From contig VRMN01000003.1 of the NCBI GenBank assembly GCA_008690995.1, positions 1 to 64,000 of the forward strand: a stretch of DNA of 64,000 bases, given 5' to 3'. The notes below the pieces were generated by a model. It was not told the DNA's origin. It was given only the letters and a program-made list of their open reading frames with translations, and searched no databases. The translations under genes and the position numbers were made by a program. Source of the DNA: Porphyridium purpureum. Lineage: Eukaryota; Rhodophyta; Bangiophyceae; Porphyridiales; Porphyridiaceae. Shown here one piece after another: positions 57,338 to 64,000 of the stretch (the stretch's first letter is position 1; the number at the start of each line of letters is the position of its first letter).

Positions 57338-58375
57338 AGCGATCAGCAGCCGAGCCACGAGTTGCTCGGCTTTCCAGCGCTTGCAATACAGCTTGCGAAC
57401 AGAATCTTAAGAAACTGAGTCTCGCTTGTCCTGGAATGTCACCTTCACTCCATGACAACGCCCTAAAACGCGTTGATACCCCCCGCACTGTAGTAGAATC
57501 GCATCGTCTGCAGACTCCAGTGCTCTTGTTGTGCGTGCGCCTTTTGCGCACGAATCGTCCCTTACTCAAAACGTCACTGTTGCTCGCAATGTTCAGCAGG
57601 CGACCAATGTACGCCTTGCCCTTGACTACTTTGCGCAGTGGGCTTGCTCGTCTCGTGCTTGAGCGTATGAACAAATGTCCTGCCAGTCGCGCCCCGATCG
57701 GCGTGCAGAATGAACGAAACTATGCGATACTGAGCACATGAACGCGTGTACCGCATGGCATGAGTCATACCTTGAAACCGCCGCGACCTTTTCTTGCTCT
57801 TCTGCTCCGATGCCACCTGTGCGCCAGTCATGAGGATGAAATTTCCGACTTTTCCATGCCGGCTTTGCGGCAATCGATAACATAGAGTTCGAGGCGCCCC
57901 ATAGAAGCATTCTACCTACACACAGCGAGTCCAAGGTGGCCAGCAAATCTTGAGCCGCGCACGGCGATTCAACGTTGCAGCAAGCAGCAGCGTTTCGTTC
58001 CTACATTTGCCGCACCGCGCCGCGTCGCGCTGCGCCGCAGCTGGACTGGCTGCATCTAATGTGTATCCGCGACTGGCTTTGCTCCACGTGCACCGGTCAC
58101 CATGGCATCGCGGGCGAGTACATGCGTTCCGTGTGCGCACACATACGACTCCACGCGGCCCAGCTGCTGTCCTTCCTCAGCTGCCGCATTGCGACCGACT
58201 GGAAGTGGGCGCGTTTTGGAGATTGGAGGTACAGTTGGCATGAACACAAAGAAGGGGAAAAAAAAACCCGTGAGAAAGCCAAGACGCGGGTGGAGGGGGT
58301 GGGGGGATAGATGGAAGAAGAGTGAAGGGGGGATAATGCGGGCAGTGGAGAGAAGGATAAGGAGCAGAGGAGACG
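57338..58375. other. Intergenic region, NAT9 to YGGT
   Basis: About 1 kb with short open frames only. I recognise no gene or tRNA. The last 130 bp before the YGGT start are purine-rich (runs of A, GGGG and GAGA). Confidence 0.45.
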
Positions 58376-58831
58376 ATGAAAGGGATGATTACAATGAGCG
58401 CCGCGGATAAGCGGCGCGTGCACAGCTGCGCGTCCGCGCTGATCCCGGGAAACAGCACGGGCGAGATGGTGGTCGTGGGCGGCCTGGCCAACTTTTTCTC
58501 GCTGTACGGCAATCTGGTCACCGCGCGCATCCTGCTGTCGTGGTTCCCGGGCATCCAGGGAAACCCGATCGTACGCCCGGTCATACAGGTCTGCGATCCA
58601 TTCCTCAATGCGTTCCGCGGTATCATTCCGCCCATCGGGGGCATCGATCTGTCGCCCGTGCTGGCGCTGATCACCTTGCAGGTGCTAGGTAATGCGACCA
58701 CCACGCTTGGTGCGGAACTCCCGCCAGCACGAAGTGCTAGCCGCTCGCCCCGCGGCATCAGGTTTGACTTGAACCAGATGGCGATGAATGTGCGACAGCG
58801 AATGATGGTGCGAAACAGCCGAAAATGGTAA
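58376..58831 (+). CDS. YGGT/YlmG family membrane protein, probably plastid
   Basis: 151 residues. The YGGT domain (about 32-105) has two hydrophobic segments around the signature LVTARILLSWFPGI, NPIVRPVIQVCDPFLNAFRGIIPP and GGIDLSPVLALITLQVLG. Cyanobacterial and plastid members (YlmG, CCB3) act in thylakoid membrane or cytochrome b6f biogenesis and nucleoid distribution. The visible N-terminus (MKGMITMSAADKRRVHSCA) is short for a transit peptide, so a further exon or a different start is possible. The C-terminal 40 residues are basic. The gene converges with the RGG-rich gene on the other strand. Confidence 0.85.
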   Translation: MKGMITMSAADKRRVHSCASALIPGNSTGEMVVVGGLANFFSLYGNLVTARILLSWFPGIQGNPIVRPVIQVCDPFLNAFRGIIPPIGGIDLSPVLALITLQVLGNATTTLGAELPPARSASRSPRGIRFDLNQMAMNVRQRMMVRNSRKW

Positions 58832-59125
58832 CCGTCTCGTCGAGATCGACAGACGCAAGCGCAAAGGCTACGGTAGCTACCCATGGGAGAACGCTCAAGC
58901 TTGGTCAGGCTTAAATCACGTAAAGATAGATTGCAGCAGAGTTACAAAGTTTACACGTAAAATCTATGTGAGAAGCTTTGTACGAACAGGACGTCCACCA
59001 TCCTCGACAAACCGCCACCTCCAGCCCGGCCTCCCCAATCGCCTATCTCCTCGGAGGGTCCTCATACACACCGACGCGAATCCCACGAGGTGCTCCCGTA
59101 TACCGTATCTCCTAGCGCATATTCA

Positions 59126-60541
59126 CTACGACTGGTACTTCCGTCCTTTCTTTTTCTGGATATTCTCGTCATCACTATCATCCGCATCCGACCCATCCTC
59201 ATACTCGGAGCCGCTGAAATTCTCATCGGCATCGTCCGACCCGTCTTCAAAGTCTGACCTTCCCTGCTCGTCTCCAGATCCTTCTCCAAACGACCCTTCA
59301 TCCGCGTCAGAGAACGATGCTTCGCCGTCATCGTTACTCAGCTGAGGGCCACGCCGCTCTCCGGAATCATCATCCTCATCCACGTCCCATGCTGGAGGTG
59401 CCCCCGAATCAGAATCTTCCGCCGGGTCCAGAGTCTTGTTCTCGTACATGTAGGGGTGCGACAGCAGTTCAAGAATATGCGGCATCGCCCCGACCTTGCT
59501 CATCAAGAATTCTCGCAACTTGGAATCCTTTTCCGCTCGCTCCAGTACAAATGTGCGTATTGGTACAGTGTCGCCCGCCTTCTTCCCGGCCGCTGCGCCC
59601 GATTCGTCCACAACAAAGAGATTCACATGTTCAGGGTGAGGACGGTAACCTTGACCGCGGGCGCTCTTGCACAAGTCATCCAAGAGATCCTTGATTTCTT
59701 CGAGGTCCATCTGGAACTGAGCCTCACGCTCAGCATCGAGCCTCGCGCGCAAATCCTCTTCAGGTTCTTCATCCGAAAGGGGGTCGGGCTCAGAATCGTC
59801 AGGCTCACTAAAGTCATCGTCACTGAGTCCGTATTTGCTCTTCCCTCCCTTGCCAGCAGGACCCTTGCCCGGAGGTCCTTTCGCAGCCAGTCCCTTGCCC
59901 TTGCCCTTGCCCGGGCTCTTCTTGGGCACGTACTCATCATCAGACAGGTCAAAGTCTTCGCCTTCATCAAAGCTTTCCTCGTCACTATCAAAGTCATTGT
60001 CTCCCATGTACGCCTGTTTCTTGGGAGCAGATCTGTTCTGGTACTGTGATGGCGACCTGCCCTGGAACCCACCGCGGTTATTGGATGGCGGCGCGTAACC
60101 GCCGCCGCCTCCGCCTCCGCCTCCACCTCTGGGCCTGTCCATATACCCGCCTCCTGAAGGCCTGTCCATGTATCCTCCGCCTGAGGCAGGTGGAGACCTA
60201 TCCATGTACCCACCTCCCGAAGCGCCACCACCTCGTCCACCGCGGAATCCGCCTCCACCGCCGCCGCCGCGACCGCCTCGAAATCCGCCCCCGCCGCCGC
60301 CACCACCTCGTCCTCCTCCGCCGCCGCCGCCACGGCCACCCCGGCCGCCGCCGCGACCCCCGCGTCCTCCTCCATTGAAGAAGCGCACAGGCTGCTGGCC
60401 GACCGCCACGGCCGCGCCGTGCTGCGCGAAGAGCATCATGCCCATACCCGCGCCCGCACACATGCGATCAGCGGGCTTGAATGCCGACCCGCTGGCCGAT
60501 CCGGCCAGCAGACCTGCGCCGCGAATCGCATGAGACGCCAT
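59126..60541 (-). CDS. RGG-rich mitochondrial-type protein with an unrecognised GYRPH/LSHPYMY domain
   Basis: About 471 residues. The N-terminus (MASHAIRGAGLLAGSAS...) up to QQPVRFFNGG looks like a mitochondrial presequence. It is followed by about 60 residues of RGG and poly-Gly, typical of RNA-binding low-complexity regions. Three GGGYMDR repeats come next. A Lys/Gly/acidic linker leads to a compact domain (about 280-365). The domain contains GYRPHPEHVNLFVVDESG, IRTFVLERAEKDSKLREFL and MPHILELLSHPYMY. The C-terminus is very acidic. The domain recurs in the neighbouring gene, and I do not recognise it from known families. RNA binding is inferred from RGG only. An ATG at 60790 is in frame upstream, but the presequence favours 60541. 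Confidence 0.7.
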   Translation of the reverse strand: MASHAIRGAGLLAGSASGSAFKPADRMCAGAGMGMMLFAQHGAAVAVGQQPVRFFNGGGRGGRGGGRGGRGGGGGGGRGGGGGGGGFRGGRGGGGGGGFRGGRGGGASGGGYMDRSPPASGGGYMDRPSGGGYMDRPRGGGGGGGGGGYAPPSNNRGGFQGRSPSQYQNRSAPKKQAYMGDNDFDSDEESFDEGEDFDLSDDEYVPKKSPGKGKGKGLAAKGPPGKGPAGKGGKSKYGLSDDDFSEPDDSEPDPLSDEEPEEDLRARLDAEREAQFQMDLEEIKDLLDDLCKSARGQGYRPHPEHVNLFVVDESGAAAGKKAGDTVPIRTFVLERAEKDSKLREFLMSKVGAMPHILELLSHPYMYENKTLDPAEDSDSGAPPAWDVDEDDDSGERRGPQLSNDDGEASFSDADEGSFGEGSGDEQGRSDFEDGSDDADENFSGSEYEDGSDADDSDDENIQKKKGRKYQS

Positions 60542-60793
60542 TCCCTGCCCGCCCTGATCCGCAGCCCTCCCCAGCCCCCAGCCGCCGTGCCGATCGCTCG
60601 CGCCAAGCACACCCCGCCTTTCCTCACCGCGCCACCCGTTATGAGAGACGCCGGCGAGCGCACTGTACTCTTCGAAGTGACGCAATCGGTTTTTATTCCA
60701 CTCCGGCATGTGATTTTTTGTGTAATGGCCGCGTGGATATTTGCGCGCGTGTACGGACATGCTGACGCACGCACGGGGTACGCGAGCCACATC

Positions 60794-61606
60794 CTATTTC
60801 TTCTTCTCGCTCGTTTCGGCTTTGGCCGTGTACATGTACGGGTGCGACAACACCTCTAGCACATGCTGCATGCCGCCGATTCTGCCCGCCAAAAACGCCT
60901 GCACGAACGAGTCGGACTTGGCCTGCTCCAGCACAAAGTGCCGCACCGCCACCGTCTCATTCTGACCTTGCACGGAGAACAGCGCCGGGTTCTCTCCGTG
61001 CGGGCGGTACCCGCGGTTCTTGGCCCCTTTGGCAAGAAGCTGCACCACTTCCTTTGCTTCCTCTCGCTCGTACGCACGGAACGAATCATCGTCGCCGTCA
61101 TCGCCCTTCATGTCTTCGTCAAACTCGTCCGAGCTGGACGAATCGCCCCCAATTTCTGGTTCTTCATCACTGTCGCTGTAGGGGAGCGCAGACCTACCGT
61201 CTTTCACGCGAGATCCGTCTTCCATTTCGTCCCACTCGTTGTTGGGCATCGATCGCACGCGATTCGCATTCGGCTTCCTCTGCGCGGGGGCCGGTCGACT
61301 GATCGCACGCTCGTCGGCGTCTGAATCATCGTCCCAGTCGTCCTCCGAATCCGACTCCTGTCGCCCTTTCGCGTAATTATCAAACGCCTTGATCTGCAAG
61401 CCAGCCGTGCCGCGAAGCGTCGGCTGGCGGCGTATTGCTGAACGCCACCCGCCGCGATCAAAACCACTGCGCAGTGCCGCCGTCGTACCGTACGATCGCG
61501 GGCGCACAGCATGAGACAACGAGATGTATGGTCTGGAAAGCTGCACCAGGCCCGCAGAACTGGCGCGGAGGAGTACACTGCGCAGCGCCACCAAAGCCGC
61601 CATCAT
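60794..61606 (-). CDS. Mitochondrial-type protein with the same unrecognised domain (tandem paralogue)
   Basis: 270 residues. The N-terminus (MMAALVALRSVLLRASSAG... to PRSYGTTAAL) is rich in Arg, Ser and Ala without acidic residues, a good mitochondrial presequence. A long acidic linker (DSEDDWDDDSDADE, DSDEEPEIGGDSSSSDEFDED) leads to the domain at about 183-258. The domain has GYRPHGENPALFSVQGQ, VRHFVLEQAKSDSFVQAFL and MQHVLEVLSHPYMY, matching the gene immediately downstream on the same strand. It lacks the RGG region and the acidic tail of the neighbour. The order presequence, acidic linker, domain suggests tandem duplication with later change. The function is unknown. Confidence 0.72.
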   Translation of the reverse strand: MMAALVALRSVLLRASSAGLVQLSRPYISLSHAVRPRSYGTTAALRSGFDRGGWRSAIRRQPTLRGTAGLQIKAFDNYAKGRQESDSEDDWDDDSDADERAISRPAPAQRKPNANRVRSMPNNEWDEMEDGSRVKDGRSALPYSDSDEEPEIGGDSSSSDEFDEDMKGDDGDDDSFRAYEREEAKEVVQLLAKGAKNRGYRPHGENPALFSVQGQNETVAVRHFVLEQAKSDSFVQAFLAGRIGGMQHVLEVLSHPYMYTAKAETSEKKK

Positions 61607-62082
61607 AGATATTGCGCGCGCGCGCTCTCTCGCATTCGCTCCCGTCGCCCGCTGGTTCGTCAGCGCTTGGCAACAAACGACCGCGAAGCGACGGCAGACC
61701 GCTGTACCTTATTGGCAAGCCGGTTAGCACTTCCGCTGTACCTCGGACCAGTTTGGACCAGCTCGTGCCGAAAAATTGGCGGTGAGGGCAGAGGCAGGGG
61801 CACGTGCTCGCGTTGTTCCGCTCCTTCGGCATCAGACAAGTGGTCTCCAGCACATGCCACCATACCGTACGCGCGTCAGATCACGACGCCGAGAAGTAGA
61901 ACAAAGCTCGCGTCGTCGAGGATGGACGTACGCCGGTGGCCAGGAAGCGTCGTTGTATGTCGGGATAGAGAGCTGGGTAGAAAAAGGAACACGACAGATG
62001 TCACAACCAAAGGAAAAAAGAATGTACTGTGTTCTCTCTGCTAAGCCAAGGGCGCGCACATGGAGATTTTAAAGCAGACGAG
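61607..62082. other. Intergenic region upstream of the tandem paralogue
   Basis: About 480 bp. It presumably contains the promoter of the minus-strand gene to its left and the 3' end of the DUF3598 gene. Short open frames here have no supporting features. Confidence 0.45.
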
Positions 62083-63006
62083 CTAGCGCAGCTGCATTTT
62101 CTTCTCTTCTCGAGCCGATACAAGTGCAAAATTGCCGCCAGCATTGTGGCGCCGAATACAGACGAAACGACGCGTGTTGTTCGGGCTCCAGCCACATCCA
62201 AACGAGACGACCTCCTGCAAGGATAGAAGCGGCTTGGACACGACGGTAATGAGCAGCGGCAGACGAAGCAAAGACGGGTTCGACGAATTCGTCCCATCAT
62301 AATTTCGCTGAATGGTCTCCTGCGTCCAGGAGTTCGACTCCAGCACATAGCGCATGTTGTCAGCCATCCACCGCCCTTCAATATCTTTGGCATCCAGTGG
62401 GGCCGAGTTCAAAAACGGATGTACCTCGATTCCATCTCGAGCTTCATGAGCGACGACGACCGACTTGCGCACGAGATTTTCGTACACAATCGTGATCCGC
62501 GCGCGCTCACTCTGCTCGTACACGAATCCCGTGTGAATAAGCAACCGCGAGATTGACTCGGTCCCTCGCTGAGACAGATCAGACGCACCAGATGACCAGG
62601 TGCCATTTCCAAAGACCACTGATCCCTCATGCTTTTCGGCCGCGCTTGGCGTGCACCCGGGAGCCCAGTCTACATCGGTGCTCAGCACGATAGATTCCTC
62701 TGCCCCTGACACCAAGCGTGTCAGCGTTTCAATCCGCGACTCGCGTAGTGGTCGGCCCGAAACGCCGTCAAATTCGCATACAAAGCCACGCCATGGCGAT
62801 GCGTCTGCCCCTGTGGCGCGCACACTTTCTTGCCATGACGGTGCAAGTGCGACAACCGCTGTCCGCGTCCTTTCACAATCACGACACGTGCGCCTGGGCG
62901 GCAGAGGGCGAAAGCGCACGCTCGACGTCGTCGCGCTGCCGCTCACAAAAGCGACCGGGACATTCGAGTCGCCATGCCGCCAACTGAGAGAAGCGAGGAG
63001 CCTCAT
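62083..63006 (-). CDS. DUF3598 family (calycin-like) protein, probably plastid
   Basis: About 307 residues. The first 45 or so (MRLLASLSWRHGDSN...) are Ser/Arg-rich and suit a transit peptide. The body resembles DUF3598 in both halves. The first half has SPWRGFVCEFDGVSGRP, then FGNGTWSSGASDLSQ and ARITIVYENLVRKSVVVAHEAR. The second half has DIEGRWMADNMRYVL, then VVSFGCGWSPNNTRRFVCIR and GNFALVSAREEKK. DUF3598 proteins occur in cyanobacteria and plastids and are thought to have the calycin barrel also seen in phycobilin lyases. The function is not established. The latest usable ATG is at 63006, so its coding start overlaps that of the J protein on the other strand by about 33 bp. Confidence 0.6.
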   Translation of the reverse strand: MRLLASLSWRHGDSNVPVAFVSGSATTSSVRFRPLPPRRTCRDCERTRTAVVALAPSWQESVRATGADASPWRGFVCEFDGVSGRPLRESRIETLTRLVSGAEESIVLSTDVDWAPGCTPSAAEKHEGSVVFGNGTWSSGASDLSQRGTESISRLLIHTGFVYEQSERARITIVYENLVRKSVVVAHEARDGIEVHPFLNSAPLDAKDIEGRWMADNMRYVLESNSWTQETIQRNYDGTNSSNPSLLRLPLLITVVSKPLLSLQEVVSFGCGWSPNNTRRFVCIRRHNAGGNFALVSAREEKKMQLR

Positions 63007-63684
63007 GTTGACAGTCGCGTGGGCGACGTTGGCGACAGAAGCGCACATGGCGGCCCCAATGAAGCAGAAGCCAGTGAATCGCCGGGTTTGCCTTCTACCA
63101 CGCGGGCAGCAATCGGAGTGGCGATTGTCTTCCTTGCAGCGATGGGGAATATGGTCGGGCTCTTCTACAAAAATCTCGGAAAGTCCCACGGGTTAGATCA
63201 TGAGTTCAACCGGGCATTTCAACATCATTCACGCGTGAAGTCTCGGTATCAAGGGCAAGGTTCGCAGTCTGCGCCCGGCAGTGGAAATGCATGGAACCAG
63301 CACCATGAGCAGCCAGGCCAGCAGGCCAAGCAGGAGGGTCGCCAGGCTGAACAGCATCAGGCCAAGCAGCGGCAGGGGCGGCGGCAGGAGCAAGACCAAA
63401 AGGCAAGCAATTCAACCTCCGAGGATGAGCACACGCGCTGGCAGGCGCACTTTGAGGGAGTAATACGGATGCCTGCAGATCCTTACGCCGTTCTGGGACT
63501 GGACAGAAACGCGACGAACGAACAAATCAAATGGCGCTACCGGCAGCTGGCAAAGATGACACATCCTGACACTGTGCAGTCGCCAGTCGAGAAAGCGGTC
63601 GCTGAAGGTAACTTTAAGCTCGTGTCGCGGGCGTACGAGCAATTGCGCGCGTCGCGTGGAATCGGCGACGCAAGCATGAAGTGA
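62974..63684 (+). CDS. Membrane-anchored J-domain (DnaJ-like) protein
   Basis: 236 residues. An acidic, soluble N-terminus is followed by one membrane helix (about 44-64, AAIGVAIVFLAAMGNMVGLF). A Gln/Arg/Gly-rich linker (about 80-150, with QAKQ repeats) leads to a C-terminal J domain (about 169-230). The J domain reads DPYAVLGLDRNATNEQIKWRYRQLAKMTHPD, then FKLVSRAYEQL. The HPD tripeptide that activates Hsp70 is intact (His about 197). Such proteins recruit Hsp70 to a membrane. Which membrane is unknown, as no clear targeting signal precedes the helix. The start is the ATG at 62974, needed to keep the membrane helix. It overlaps the divergent DUF3598 coding start. Confidence 0.85.
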   Translation: MPPTERSEEPHVDSRVGDVGDRSAHGGPNEAEASESPGLPSTTRAAIGVAIVFLAAMGNMVGLFYKNLGKSHGLDHEFNRAFQHHSRVKSRYQGQGSQSAPGSGNAWNQHHEQPGQQAKQEGRQAEQHQAKQRQGRRQEQDQKASNSTSEDEHTRWQAHFEGVIRMPADPYAVLGLDRNATNEQIKWRYRQLAKMTHPDTVQSPVEKAVAEGNFKLVSRAYEQLRASRGIGDASMK

Positions 63685-63717
63685 GCTACAATTTTTTTCC
63701 TAATCTATTTCGTCAAA

Positions 63718-63999
63718 CTATTTGCTTGAAGTGTCTTCCCGCTCCAGCAACTCGATCGTGTCGATTTGGACGAAAAAGCTCGAGTAGTGCTCAGGCCGCA
63801 AAAGCACAAGACCTTCGGCGGGTGAGAGTGGAGATGGGAATGCCAGGCGCGCGTGAATAAGCGTTTGTGAGCTGACCACAGCGATCAGTCCCAGGAAGTA
63901 ACAAGTTAGTGAGAAGCGGTCTGACGCACGGTACTCACCGCAAAATATGCCTCCGCAGATCGATACATACGCTATCCACGAGCCCTGCGAACGGCTTAC
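63718..63999 (-). CDS. Membrane protein, C-terminal part, family unknown
   Basis: The frame is open to the right window edge and ends at a TAG at 63718. About 93 residues are visible, with two hydrophobic stretches (GSWIAYVSICGGIFCG and FSLTCYFLGLIAVVSS) and the tail LRPEHYSSFFVQIDTIELLERE. A possible 67-nt intron lies inside, with GTGAGT donor, CTAAC branch-like site and CAG acceptor. Its removal would replace the first part by another frame that is also open to the edge. I cannot choose between the readings. It lies 33 bp from the convergent J-protein stop. Confidence 0.5.
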   Translation of the reverse strand, partial: VSRSQGSWIAYVSICGGIFCGEYRASDRFSLTCYFLGLIAVVSSQTLIHARLAFPSPLSPAEGLVLLRPEHYSSFFVQIDTIELLEREDTSSK

Positions 64000-64000
64000 C

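Noticed and set aside
57338-58375. Search for tRNA or other RNA gene in the long gap
   Set aside because: One GTTCGAGGC-like stretch near 57886 lacks a matching acceptor stem and A box.
61511-62044. 177-codon plus-strand frame overlapping the presequence of the tandem paralogue
   Set aside because: Arg/His-rich antisense shadow, no features.

Overview
The window looks like nuclear DNA of a unicellular photosynthetic eukaryote, most likely a red alga of the Porphyridium type. This is inferred from gene content and compact layout, not proven. The genes are eukaryotic (Elongator subunit, p24 cargo receptor, Mic60, RING-CH ligase, SPINDLY-type glycosyltransferase, AGC kinase, NAT9). Several encode proteins typical of plastid-bearing or phycobilin-bearing lineages (DUF1995, DUF3598, YGGT, a DnaJ-type zinc-finger protein). 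Almost every host gene reads as one long open frame, so introns are rare or absent. Genes sit on both strands, often as close divergent or convergent pairs.

Left host block (1-19405): a membrane protein cut by the window edge, ELP6, pyridoxal kinase followed in frame by a DUF952 domain beyond a TGA, a DUF1995 protein, a RING-CH ligase, a very long DUF676 serine esterase, a SPINDLY-like TPR glycosyltransferase, a p24 protein, tRNA dimethylallyltransferase, a small zinc-finger protein and an AMPK-type glycogen-binding protein.

Retrotransposon nest (19406-43410): one Ty1/copia element on the minus strand, bounded by 307-bp LTRs and a GTTAC target duplication, carries three separate Ty3/gypsy insertions. 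Two are variants of one family (A1 and A2, plus strand) and one is a chromodomain element (B, minus strand) with 1060-bp LTRs. The LTRs look identical within each inserted element, while the copia LTRs differ at about three sites, so the copia element is older. LTRs of both gypsy families contain perfect heat-shock elements upstream of a TATA box.

Right host block (43411-64000): three small heat-shock protein genes with heat-shock-element promoters, a half-size ABC transporter with a mitochondrial-type presequence, an IREH1/MAST-like AGC kinase, Mic60, NAT9, a YGGT protein, two adjacent paralogues sharing a domain I do not recognise (both with mitochondrial-type presequences), a DUF3598 protein, a membrane-anchored J protein and a membrane protein cut by the right edge.

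The points most worth a second look are the heat-shock elements in the retroelement LTRs beside a heat-shock gene cluster, the in-frame TGA between pyridoxal kinase and DUF952, the unrecognised paired domain, and 8-bp CCGTTAAA-like arrays shared by two LTR families and a host promoter.
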